64,000 nucleotides of DNA from Arthrobotrys musiformis (lineage: Eukaryota > Ascomycota > Orbiliomycetes > Orbiliales > Orbiliaceae), in NCBI GenBank assembly GCA_036971715.1, contig JAVHJL010000007.1, positions 682,001-746,000 of the forward strand, read 5' to 3'. Each line of letters opens with the position of its first letter. Position 1 is the stretch's first letter. The position numbers and the translations under genes were made by a program. Under the pieces are notes generated by a model. The model was not told the DNA's origin, made no database searches, and saw only the letters and a list, made by a program, of their open reading frames with translations. Shown here piece after piece: positions 46,676-56,197 of this stretch.

Positions 46676-48949
46676 ATGGCCTCCCGAACTCCTCTCTCCT
46701 ACCGGGACAAAGATGACTTCGGTCGTCCCAAACCTCTGTCCCTCCAGTCCGACAATTGGCGATCCGCTGTCAGATTCCGCCGGAAAAGAAGGCCTCTCTT
46801 CGTTATCCTCGCAATCTGCACAATCGGGTATCTTTTTCTCCACTCGAAATGGTGGAACGACGGTCTCCTGGTCGCTGATGGTCCTACATCCGACCACGCG
46901 ACCACCACCACCACACCAAAGGATAACAAGTTCTCGTCTGCCCCTCAGTCACATAATGCCGTGCAGTTGGACCCCTTGATGAAATCAACGGATCCAAATG
47001 CTTCAAAGTTTATATATAACGGACCGATTCGTTTTCTCGGATTGTACGAAACGCTGGCTAAGGTCCAGTCGTTTAACACCAAGCTCAGAAATAGACATGT
47101 GGTCTTCGTCGCCGCGAATATGAACACGGCTTCTATACTCGCCGGCGTGGCTTGCGAAATGTCTGCTACCAGGAAGAACGTGGTTCATCTGGCTCTAGTT
47201 GGAAGAAACGAGCTCTCGATCGAATTCTTTAGAAAGGCGAATGGGATGGATAGCGATGGATGTGGTGTGATAATACACGATGGAAGGCCAGACTATGCGA
47301 GTGTGTCTACAGATGAGCGTATGGGGCTCTCTCTCAGGTCGGCGTTGAAATATATTAGGGAATATATCTCACCGACGGTCTTCATATCCGATATGGATCG
47401 AGAGGACCTGTGGTTTCAAAAGGCGATTGTCCAGAAGGCGAAGGAGCTCAGTATCACACATATAAAATTGCCTCACGACGCCAGCACCATACCTTGGTTC
47501 CGAAAGTTGGATGCTGTTTCTCTCGGGGCTTGGGAAAAGCCTTTGGTCGATATTGTCATCCACGCCGATTCCCATAGTGGTCAATTAATACGTCTGTTGA
47601 AGTCGTTGAAAAATGCCGACTACTTCACCGCCCCTCTCCCTCGACTATATATCGACCTCGATCCTGATACAGACCCAACTATCCGCGAGTTCGTAGATGG
47701 GTTTTCCTGGCCGTCAAAAGATCGGATATTCGTTCGTCACCGTATACTCCCAAGGTCCACCTCACTTGACGACCACCCGACTGAATTCGTCGAGTCTTTC
47801 TATCCTAACGGCAAAGACTCTGCGGTCTTATTTCTCTCGCCCAACATCGAACTGTCCCCTTTTTACTACCACTTCTTGTTTTACTCAACTCTAGAGTATA
47901 AACACTCGAACGCCCAATTTGCTCTAGACGCCAGTTTGATCTACGGAATATCCCTTGACGCACCACTATCCCACGTCAATGGCAAACGATTCGACCTATC
48001 CTCCATCATACCTTCCTCTGAAAATGGAGACCCGTATCTAACTCCATACCTCTACGCCGGGCCAAGCACCCACGCAACCCTCTTCTTCGGTGCCCACTGG
48101 CGCCTCTTACACCTCTACATCGCAAGACGTCTCGATAAATCATCTACGGAAGGGGTAAACTACCTCACCCCAACCATACTCCCAAGATCCGTCCCACAAT
48201 GGAACAAACACTTCATCGAACTCCTCACGGCGGGTGGGTACCTAATGCTATACCCCAACTTCGACCCCTCCGACTCCCTAGCCGTCTATCATACCGAGGT
48301 GGAATCGGCGGTAACAGCCACAGCGGAGGAAAAAAGTATTATGAGGGTGAATAATATTATGAATTACCTTCCGAACAGGGTGTTGCCGATGTGGACTAGT
48401 TTACCGATCATTGGGATGGATGGGGTTAAGACCGACCTCGATAAGTTGTTGGATACGGCGAAGGCGTATAAGAAGCAGATTTTGAAGAAGTGCGGGGGGT
48501 TGAAGAAGGATGATGGGATTGAGGATTCGGTTGATGATTTGTTTTGTGATGGCGATGAGGGGGTTAAAGAGAAGCAGAGGTTGGCGAGGTTGGAGGCTGG
48601 GAGGGAGGAGAAGGAAGAGGAAAAGGAGAGGGCTAATGATGAAGAGGCGAAGAGAGTGAAGGAAGAGAAAGAAAGGGTGGTGGAGGCGGAGAAGGCGAAT
48701 AGAGAAAAAGAGCGAAAGAGGCTGGAAAAGGTACAGGAGAAACTGAAATCTAGCGATGAAGGGACGAAAGAAGAAGAGAGCGATGGCGGTGAAGAAGAGG
48801 TTCATCAAGCAATCAAGCTGGAGAAGGATTCTGCAAAGGTACCGGATGGGAGACCAAAAGTTATACCTCACAAGATCGTATCTCTAGATGATCTTGACAG
48901 TGTACCCGTTGAGGTTAATGGGGAGCGAATCAATGCGAAGGATACGTAG
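46676..48949 (+). CDS. Fungal type II membrane glycosyltransferase (GT2-like), 757 aa
   Basis: Single exon. The start at 46676 (MASRTPLSYRDKDDFGRP) was chosen over an in-frame Met 14 codons upstream because the short basic tail then precedes one span (PLFVILAICTIGYLFLHSKW, about 40-59). The luminal domain matches the fungal 'glycosyltransferase 2' family: IYNGPIRFLGLYETLA, HVVFVAANMNTASILAGVAC, CGVIIHDGRPDYASVSTDER, THIKLPHDASTIPWFRKLDA, VDIVIHADSHSGQLIRLLKS, LYIDLDPDTDPTIREF and SAVLFLSPNIELSPFYYHFL. The acceptor sugar is not known. The C-terminal about 130 residues are an unusual Lys/Glu/Arg-rich predicted coiled coil (EEKEEEKERANDEEAKRVKE and on), which is uncommon for a luminal enzyme. 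Codons are ordinary. Confidence 0.83.
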   Translation: MASRTPLSYRDKDDFGRPKPLSLQSDNWRSAVRFRRKRRPLFVILAICTIGYLFLHSKWWNDGLLVADGPTSDHATTTTTPKDNKFSSAPQSHNAVQLDPLMKSTDPNASKFIYNGPIRFLGLYETLAKVQSFNTKLRNRHVVFVAANMNTASILAGVACEMSATRKNVVHLALVGRNELSIEFFRKANGMDSDGCGVIIHDGRPDYASVSTDERMGLSLRSALKYIREYISPTVFISDMDREDLWFQKAIVQKAKELSITHIKLPHDASTIPWFRKLDAVSLGAWEKPLVDIVIHADSHSGQLIRLLKSLKNADYFTAPLPRLYIDLDPDTDPTIREFVDGFSWPSKDRIFVRHRILPRSTSLDDHPTEFVESFYPNGKDSAVLFLSPNIELSPFYYHFLFYSTLEYKHSNAQFALDASLIYGISLDAPLSHVNGKRFDLSSIIPSSENGDPYLTPYLYAGPSTHATLFFGAHWRLLHLYIARRLDKSSTEGVNYLTPTILPRSVPQWNKHFIELLTAGGYLMLYPNFDPSDSLAVYHTEVESAVTATAEEKSIMRVNNIMNYLPNRVLPMWTSLPIIGMDGVKTDLDKLLDTAKAYKKQILKKCGGLKKDDGIEDSVDDLFCDGDEGVKEKQRLARLEAGREEKEEEKERANDEEAKRVKEEKERVVEAEKANREKERKRLEKVQEKLKSSDEGTKEEESDGGEEEVHQAIKLEKDSAKVPDGRPKVIPHKIVSLDDLDSVPVEVNGERINAKDT

Positions 48950-49986
48950 GCAAGAGGTGGAGTTTAGGAAACCAGGAGTATTCTTTGAAAGCGGTGTGTG
49001 TCTGGTTTACGAGACCTAGTCTAAACTAAGACGGGTGATGTTCAAATGAAGAGAAGGAGAAGAAACATTCTTGCAGATTGGCGTTTATCGGCGTTCATTT
49101 TGTTTTTCCCTCCTCACTTTTTATTCTTTGCTAGTTTATTCTTTCTTCTTCTTTCTTCTTTGTAGAGTGCGAGCGAGCATTTATACTGTTGCACTCTGGT
49201 TCGATCGTGCTCTGTTCTTAGCATACTATATATACCACGGGATGAATGCAAAAAATTGGTCTTTTCAATATCTCTTGCGAAGATACTGTTATATTGTAGG
49301 CCCAGTGTGTGGACCGCGTCTTTCAGCCCGAGGCTAGGCGCAGTGACCGTTGACACCTAATGATACAGCTGCATACCCGTACGATAACTTATGTAACCGT
49401 ACGCTCTCGCAGACCGGCCCGTCAGTCAATAGCGACCAATACTCAAGCTCGTTCTGGTATTCTAGCCACATCCAAGAAAGGCTTCTATAGCTAAACATTT
49501 TGAATTAGAAAACGTCCCATCGAATCTCGTAATGATCCACTGTGACACCGAGCTAAATAACGTATGGCAACACAATTAAAACGTGGTATTTTGAGGTTTT
49601 GGCAGGATATAAATTTTTGTTCGATCCATAACGTATCCATGTCAGTCATATTTATAGACATGAACTCGGAAAGAAAGTGCTTTGGGGGTTGTGTATTTGA
49701 ATATTGAATAGTTTATGGAAGGGGGTTTCTGTGGACGGGCCCTGAGGCAATACTGGCAATATAACCTACCATGCTCGATTATAACCACATCGACATCTCA
49801 CCCTGGCCCTTAATTCCAGAACCAGCCTAGCCAATACCCCAGACCACAAAATCGAAGCCCTTGCCACAAAAAAAAAACTTCACACAGTCAACTTCCAAAA
49901 CAAATATTCCCTCCTCCCAAAAAAATTTAAAACAAAAAAAGATGAGAAACCATCTCGCAACCTCTGAAGGCAATGGAGAACGCTTA
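48950..49986. other. Spacer between the glycosyltransferase gene and tRNA-Gly
   Basis: About 1 kb, AT-rich, no supported gene. 49934-49940 carries the T7 (minus strand) pol III terminator of the tRNA. Confidence 0.4.
49934..49940 (-). terminator. Pol III T-run terminator of tRNA-Gly
   Basis: Seven T residues on the minus strand, about 47 nt downstream of the tRNA 3' end. A second T-run (T7) lies shortly after. Confidence 0.5.
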
Positions 49987-50057
49987 TGCGCTAGCTGGGA
50001 ATCGAACCCAGGGCCCATCGATGGCAACGATGGATTTTACCACTAAACCACTAGCGC
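49987..50057 (-). tRNA. tRNA-Gly (anticodon GCC)
   Basis: A 71-nt cloverleaf. Acceptor strands GCGCTAG and CTAGCGC pair perfectly, with discriminator A. The D arm holds the box A sequence GTGGTTTAGTGGTAA. The anticodon stem CATCG/CGATG encloses TTGCCAT, so the anticodon is GCC. The T arm is TGGG-TTCGATT-CCCA (box B). The body closely resembles the yeast tRNA-Gly(GCC). No intron. Confidence 0.96.
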
Positions 50058-51069
50058 CTTTGAAGGTTGAGAATGGCTTCTCTGTTGATGGAGGAGCGGG
50101 AGGGTGGATGGGGTATATAAAGCCCCTTTTCAATGGTGTTTCGTTTTTGATATGGGCTTAGCGGCATCGTAGACTTTCACGCTTTCTTTGAGAACCTTGT
50201 TTACGGTGCAACTTGATCTTGGGGGTATCGGTGATGTTCGTTCGGTATAACTAGCTAGGTCCATTAATATGATTTCGGCTTACCCGCCACCCATATTGGC
50301 CATTTTTCTCTTGCAGAATATAAAAATGGACATCCCGATTCATATTAAGTATATTTTAGTGGTCTAGACAATATTTTAGTTTATATCCTAGGCCTCTAAG
50401 TGCTTAAGCGCTTCAGCGGTTGCCGGACCGAGACCGTCTAATTCCGAGGCTAGCAAGGCCGCTGATTCAAAAATTATATCGAGAGGGAAGCATCCGATAT
50501 CCATGTATACAGGTCATTGAGTCCGCGATTGCATCGAGCTATAGTTGGCAGTTAAAGCAGGGGCCCCCACTGTCATATATATATTTTCTAGTGATTCCAA
50601 GATTGACACCATCCGCGGCATTTGGTTTGCGAGATAAGTTGTCGCGGAAGAAAAGTTGGTCCTTCGCTTATATCGCGAGGCCGGCCGCCATGCATGAAGA
50701 GATGATAGGTGCTTAGATCTAGACGCAATGTTGGAAATGGGGTATATATATACGTCGAGATAGTCAACTGCCTTGTTTATTCTCATAATCATCCAAATTT
50801 ACAAAAATGAAGTATATTCACATTTTAAAAAATGAAGTATCCCGTAACCCGAGTCTAGGTATACATATGACACATCGGGTACGAGACAAATGACACATAC
50901 CGTATACAACCGTGTGTTGTTGACATTGTTAACACGTTGTCACGAAGTCAATCGAACAGCTGCAATGCAACCGACAAGAAAAAAAAATGAATTTAACCCT
51001 AAAAAAGTCAAATCGAAAAATTAAAAAAAAAAAAAAGAAGTGACCACATTACATGGCCATTGAAGTTCA
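50058..51069. other. Spacer between the two tRNA genes
   Basis: AT-rich and without a supported gene. It contains the T-run downstream of tRNA-Cys. Confidence 0.4.
51023..51036 (-). terminator. Pol III T-run terminator of tRNA-Cys
   Basis: Fourteen T residues on the minus strand, 33 nt past the discriminator of the tRNA-Cys gene; a strong pol III stop signal supporting transcription of that locus. Confidence 0.6.
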
Positions 51070-51223
51070 GGAGCGACCGTGGATTGAACACGGGACCTTG
51101 AGATATTAGCCTGAAAGCTGACTGCAATCTCCTGCTGCATAGATTGTTAGAATTCGTTTGTGAAAGAGGCGAATTTTGTGGGGAAATTTGAAAGCTTACC
51201 TCTACCGCTGAGCTACCACTCCG
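51070..51223 (-). tRNA. tRNA-Cys (anticodon GCA) interrupted twice
   Basis: Read on the minus strand, 5' part GGAGTGG-TA-GCTC-AGCGGTA-GAG is cut by a 65-nt insert (51136-51200), then continues CA-GGAGA-TTGCAG, is cut again by a 17-nt intron (51106-51122), and ends ATCTCA-AGGTC-CCGTG-TTCAATC-CACGG-TCGCTCC with discriminator T. Joined, this is a 72-nt cloverleaf: 7-bp acceptor stem with two G-U pairs, D stem GCTC/GAGC (complete only after removal of the 65-nt insert), anticodon GCA at 51124-51126, perfect T stem, and U73, the discriminator typical of tRNA-Cys. The body strongly resembles other eukaryotic tRNA-Cys. The 17-nt intron is at the usual 37/38 position. One anticodon-stem pair (27-43) is mismatched. 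Confidence 0.85.
51136..51200 (-). other. Spliceosomal-type intron inside the tRNA-Cys D stem
   Basis: 65 nt with a GTAAGC donor, TTCTAAC branch site about 13 nt before the end, and a TGCAG acceptor, i.e. the layout of this organism's mRNA introns. It lies between tRNA positions 24 and 25, a place no known tRNA-endonuclease intron of fungi uses to my knowledge. Its removal exactly rebuilds the D stem (GAG + C). Confidence 0.75.
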
Positions 51224-52551
51224 ACCACTGAGCTATCTTGCCCGTGTTTTTGTGTTTCAGATGGAAATTGGCTCCATAAGGGTATTCTGGAAACCTGGGC
51301 GTTTTTGTGCACACATGAACGGTTCGAACTTAACTTCGGGCTGACTTTCGTAGCTTACAATCCCTTTGTACTACCAGTAAACCACCCCAGATCTGCAGAG
51401 TTCTGATATATCTAACTATCATCCATGAACGTAGAGATTTATTATAGAAATATATAAAGCTTGTCGACACATAGCTTAATACATACGACTCCGACGGCAA
51501 TACTATCTTAATTCTAAAACAACTATACGTATATATACAGCCAAGCTAGAGCTCTCGCTGTACAGCACAGGCATGTAGTGATTCGATTCCGGTGCACGCA
51601 GAACTTCTTGGTACTATAGCCAAGTTGTAGTGAATAGCCAGTTATAGCTTTGTTTCTACAACCTAGCTGGCCAGCGGATTTTCCGTCGTAATTGTGGACA
51701 GGTTCTCAAGGAACAGGTCTAGTGGCGCTGGATATTCCTTCCAGATTGGTTTTCAAAGTTACTTCCGAGTCGTTCTTGACCTTTCAAGCTTTCGGAGTCG
51801 TCTAACCGACCCCGTTCACAAATTGCCATCTTGGCGAATTTACTCCTAAAACTCAAGGAAGGGAATATTTTTGGGCCGGAACCGCAGGACCCTTGCACTA
51901 ACATATTAAGCTTATATAGAGTTTCACTCGACGCGGACTATTACAGCTAGTATATCAGGGCGCTCTGTGTAAGCTTTTCGCCTCTAGTTTCCGACGTCGT
52001 GATGAGATAGATACTAGCATGCAGGCGTGACCTATATATACATTTATATGGCTAGAGTCGATGTGAGCCCAGATCAACAATGCACTTCGCATATATTGTA
52101 GATGAACAGATTTAGCAGGTATATCACAACTCGGCGGGACCAGGAGTCGGCAGTTGAAAGTCGGCGGTTTTGTTTCGTTGAAGGACACCTTTTTTGACAT
52201 GTCATGAAGTTTGCGAAGCGCCACCTTCTACCTTTTAAGGAAACGCTTAACCGGCCTCAAAATGCAACAAGTCGTTTTTAATAGATAAGGCCGCATAGTT
52301 CACGGGCTTGACAGAACGTATGCATCCGCTATTGGCTGGTTGTCGAGTCCCTTCTCCCGAGCTATCTGTAGTTACCCTCGACGGCAGCCCTAACCGTTGT
52401 ACGACCGGCGGCCCAAATAGTTCGAAACAAGCATTCGAAATACTAGCTATTTTCTCGGCTAGCGCGTTTTAATGAATGTTAAATGGTGATACAAATAATG
52501 ACCTGCTAACCCACCTGTCGTGTTACATGCATCGGTCTCCTTCGATGAGAA

Positions 52552-52605
52552 GTTGGTCCAGCCGGTTGTTCGGTAAACAACGATCCGGGCCGGCTGGAAA
52601 CCAAC
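52552..52605. repeat. Imperfect inverted repeat (hairpin)
   Basis: Left arm GTTGGTCCAGCCGG and right arm CCGGCTGGAAACCAAC pair except for two extra bases; an inner TTGTT/AACAA pairs as well. It lies about 330 bp upstream of a TATA box. Confidence 0.6.
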
Positions 52606-52880
52606 CTCGTGAGAATTATTGACCTCAATATTAGTCCGTATTATTGTTTGGCGTCAAGATCTGTATCGGATTTAAGGAGGTGTACGTATTACGGGATATG
52701 AATTTTGCGCATCGGTGAAGTATGTTTCCTTGACTGGGAAGTCGAGACCTCGGGGCGTTCGTCGACGGTGGCCAACGACCGGCTGTACTGGCTGTAGCAT
52801 TAGAATTGCTTCAATTGATCTATCGAGTTATCTAGCTATTGAAGCTTCATCAGACGCCTGCAGAATTGTCGTGGAAAGGC

Positions 52881-52888
52881 TATAAAAA
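52881..52888 (+). promoter_or_regulatory. TATA box of the secreted repeat-protein gene
   Basis: TATAAAAA in a GC-containing context about 290 bp before the ATG, followed by a CT-rich leader with many CATTCATT units. Confidence 0.55.
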
Positions 52889-53173
52889 GGTGCCTAGAAG
52901 CTCGAGAGACGGTCTCCTCATCAGCTTCACTCACCAGTCTAGTCTCTCTTTTAGATTGCGGGTGCCTGCATAGCTGCTGCCATTCTTTCATTCATTTAGT
53001 CATTCATTGGTTTCATCCATTCATTTGATCGAGCGCGCTTCGGCCCTGAACTATCTTTCTTTCCCTAGACAATTGCTTCCGCCCGTCCTCTCAAGACTTT
53101 TGGGGGGGTACTCCGAAATATATCGATATCTACGAAGATATATTAGTGAAAGATATACACAAAAACCTTTACG

Positions 53174-54508
53174 ATGAAGTTCAATACAGTTGCTCTTCCT
53201 TTCGTCCTTGCGACGTAAGTTCTATATTGAACAAACCCTTCTGAATATAATATACACCTATGCATCTTATATAGCTCATGGTCATGGTACTAACCCCGAA
53301 CGTTCGTGATCAATTACAGTGCCTCTGCCAGTGTACTCCACGGGCTCAGACCCCGCGCGGTGCCCAGCAATTGTGCAGTGGTAACTTTGACAAAAACCAC
53401 AACCTACACTACAACCACGACCTACTGCCGCGGCTACATCCCGGACGACGAAGACGAAGACCGCACCTCGAGCACCCCCAAGGGCTCGGGCTCCACCAGC
53501 ACTTCCAAGGGCTCGAACAAAACTCCTACCCAGACACCAGGTGGTTGTAGAACCACAACCATCAAGACAGTTTCAGATGGGGTGAAAACGAACATGGCCG
53601 TCAGAATATGCCCTTACCCCCCTTTCACTATCCCATTGACTGCGACCGATAGCCCCTCGGCTGCGACCGAGAAACCAGATACGACAAAACCTTCAACTCC
53701 AACTGGGAAACCTGCTACGACGAAACCTCCAAAACCTGCAACCCCAACTGGGAAGCCTACTACGACAAAGGCCCCAACCCCTCCAGATGGTGATGAGGAG
53801 CCCATTGTCGGCAAATGTAAAACATCTACAATTACGACAGTATCCAACAAGAAAAAAGTCACCACGGCGGTCAGGATATGTCCTTACCCGCCTTTCACCC
53901 TCCCACTAACCGAAGAGCCTAAACCAACTGGGAAACCAGATGAGAAACCCGATGAGAAAACAGATGAAAAACCCGATGAGAAAACAGATGAAAAACCCGA
54001 TGAGAAACCAGATGAGAAACCAGATGAGAAGCCAGATGAGAAGCCAGATGAGAAACCAGATGAGAAACCAGATGAGAAACCGGATGAGAAACCGGATGAG
54101 AAACCAGATGAGAAACCAACTGGGAAACCAACCGGTAAACCAACTGGTAAACCAACTGGGAAGCCAACTGGTAAACCAACTGAGAAACCAACTAAACCAA
54201 CTGGGAAGCCAATTGGGAAACCTGCTAGTACAGATGAACCGATGCCCGGTAAGTGCGGAAAAACCATCAGCGTCAAAACAGTGATCGACGGCAAAAAGAC
54301 CAGCATACTCGCCAAGATCTGTCCTTACCCGCCTTTCACCATCCCAATAACCGAAGAGACTGAACCAAAGACCAAGGCTACCCCAAAGACTACACCCACC
54401 CCAAAGACCACGCCTACCCCAGCGCCAGAGCCGCCAAAGGTTACCGACGAAGGAAATGTTGAATACGACGACGACTCCAGCGGTGGATACTACAGACGGT
54501 ACTTTTAA
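53174..54508 (+). CDS. Secreted Cys-module protein with KPDE/KPTG repeats, 409 aa
   Basis: Two exons (53174-53214 and 53320-54508). Residues 1-18 (MKFNTVALPFVLATASAS) form a signal peptide; RPR near 24-26 could be a Kex2-like site. Three copies of a module starting at Cys and ending at a second Cys 21-22 residues later lie at 90-121, 180-211 and 326-357; each ends in CPYPPFT followed by a Pro-Leu/Ile-Thr. A degenerate first copy (C32 to C50) sits at the N-terminus. Modules are separated by Thr/Pro-rich linkers; between the second and third is a long array of KPDE and then KPTG units (about 215-316). No membrane span or GPI signal is evident at the end (GGYYRRYF). The family is not recognised; a cell-wall or matrix role is inferred. 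Confidence 0.82.
53935..54205. repeat. Coding 12-bp tandem repeats
   Basis: About 16 units of GATGAGAAACCA (variants ending CCC, ACA, CCG) followed by about six of ACTGGGAAACCA or ACTGGTAAACCA, all in frame with the secreted protein. Near-identity of neighbouring units implies recent expansion. Confidence 0.9.
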
Positions 54509-56197
54509 GAATTGAGAATATCCGAGTGAGAGGATGATTATTCTATACCGAAAAGTACACATGGTTGAGGAAAGACGGTGATGAGACTGAAACCCATTCA
54601 TGTTATGATTATATACTGTTATATATATCGGTTATATCTGGCCGGTCTCGTGGGCTAGTTGTACGAAAGCTTATATCTAGATATATCGTTTCGAACGCTT
54701 CTGATGAATTTGAATCTACAGTTAGCTTGTGCATATATGGTTAGCAATTCTTTTCTAAGACTCGACTTTAGGGCTGCTACGCATTTATATGCAGCGAGTA
54801 GAAATAGTGTGTTGGTCAAAAAATTTGCAACAAGAGGCCGAATGTCAAGCAGTTGGCCCATAAGTATACACGTATATACCTATACAGCAAGGCCTAGGTC
54901 GGGAGATGCTTCACTTTCAAAATGTAAAACTCCAACAATTGGACTACGTACTTTTTAGACTCTGGAGCACCTATAACCAGTACAGTTCACAGCGATCAAA
55001 AAAGTATTCCATCGAAGTAGGTAATATTCGGTTTGGTTTGGGAGGCCAAAGTAGCTAATAAAGAACATCAAAGATCCTAGCTAAGGGCTAACGAATGTTC
55101 CAAACGTTCCTCATGAAAAAAACAAAAACGCTTCGAGTAATGCTTTCAATATCGTCGATGCAATTTTTTTTATGGGTTTTATATTTTTCTGCCAAAGGAG
55201 TGTGATGGCCAAGAAGAAAGAAGAAAGCAAAAACATCATGCATATGATCTCAAGTACCGCTCAAACATGGTCCCGATGCAATATCACCAAACACATATGA
55301 AGTAACGAAAGTCATGAAAAAAATGAAAGATGAAATGAAAAAAAAAACTCTAGAGAGATATATCCCAAAATATCAGCGCCTCCAACCATTCCCCCCCACC
55401 GAAATCCTATGAAAAAACTCCAGCCCAATGTGGTTCCGTAAGGTACGCAGAAATGCACATCCCATTGATTCATGTATGCAATGATCAAGTTTTGCCTCCC
55501 CCCAAATGTCCTCCTCGAGGAAAAGGGGGAAGCAAAGAGTGGAAAGTTTAATGATAAACTTCGTGTAATCGTGATGTTGAAAAATAAAAAAGAGGAGAAT
55601 TGAAAAGGGTAGCTTCCCTCCCTCTCTGGTCGTTTCGTACTGGTTTCCGAAAAAGTGAAAGAATGAAAGAAGAAAAGAAAGAAAAGTAACAATCAAAAAA
55701 CCCTGCTTGTTTGTCGATGGCCATGCAATCCGTTGATTGATGAAAGTTTAGCTTACGACGTAGGGAGCGGAGGGTGCGGGGGAGACATCACGAGCCAGTG
55801 AAGGAGAATGATAGAAGAGAAAAAGGATAATGGCCTTTTGATTCACCGGCCGGTTTTACCAAGAAAATGTCAAAGATTCGAGAAAGAGACGGTATGGACA
55901 ACCCTACAATTATACTGATCCCAGTAATGACCTCAGTTCAAACCAATCTGCCCCCGACGAAGCCTTTAGGACGTCAAGAACAGTCGGTATCAAAAAGAGC
56001 GAACATAAAAAGGGTGACAATACGATAGTTGGGTATTGCGGCATACGAATCCTCCCCAAAACTGCAACGATTTCTCAAACCTCTTCCTCTCCGTACCAAA
56101 CCTATCACAAAAACCGCATGAAAAGGGACATATATAAAGTATATAAATGAGTGATCCCATCCTTCCCACACACCCTCCTAACGTCCACAACATGCAC
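54509..56197. other. Spacer secreted protein / GNAT gene
   Basis: About 1.7 kb of convergent 3' flanks, AT-rich, with A-runs at 55336-55346. No supported gene; frames at 55312-55696 (-) are Phe/Ser-rich and featureless. Confidence 0.4.

Larger units (their letters stand above)
51224..53173. other. Gene-poor spacer upstream of the secreted repeat protein
   Basis: About 1.9 kb. Starts with a second box A-like segment next to tRNA-Cys. A diverged tRNA-like stretch may exist at 51313-51394. A hairpin is at 52552-52605. The last 300 bp hold the TATA box and a CT-rich leader of the next gene. No protein gene is supported. Confidence 0.4.

Noticed and set aside
51070..51223. Reading the split tRNA as tRNA-Leu(CAA) with one long intron
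   Set aside because: An AAGCT/AGCTT stem around TTCAAAT can be drawn, but it leaves a mispaired D stem, no proper variable arm, and ignores U73; the tRNA-Cys(GCA) fold is complete.
51313..51394. Possible third tRNA (minus strand) with GTTCGAACC-like box B
   Set aside because: Acceptor strands do not pair and no clean anticodon arm forms; at most a relic.
53935..54205. CRISPR-like regular repeats
   Set aside because: Eukaryotic DNA; the 12-bp units are contiguous, in frame and have no spacers.
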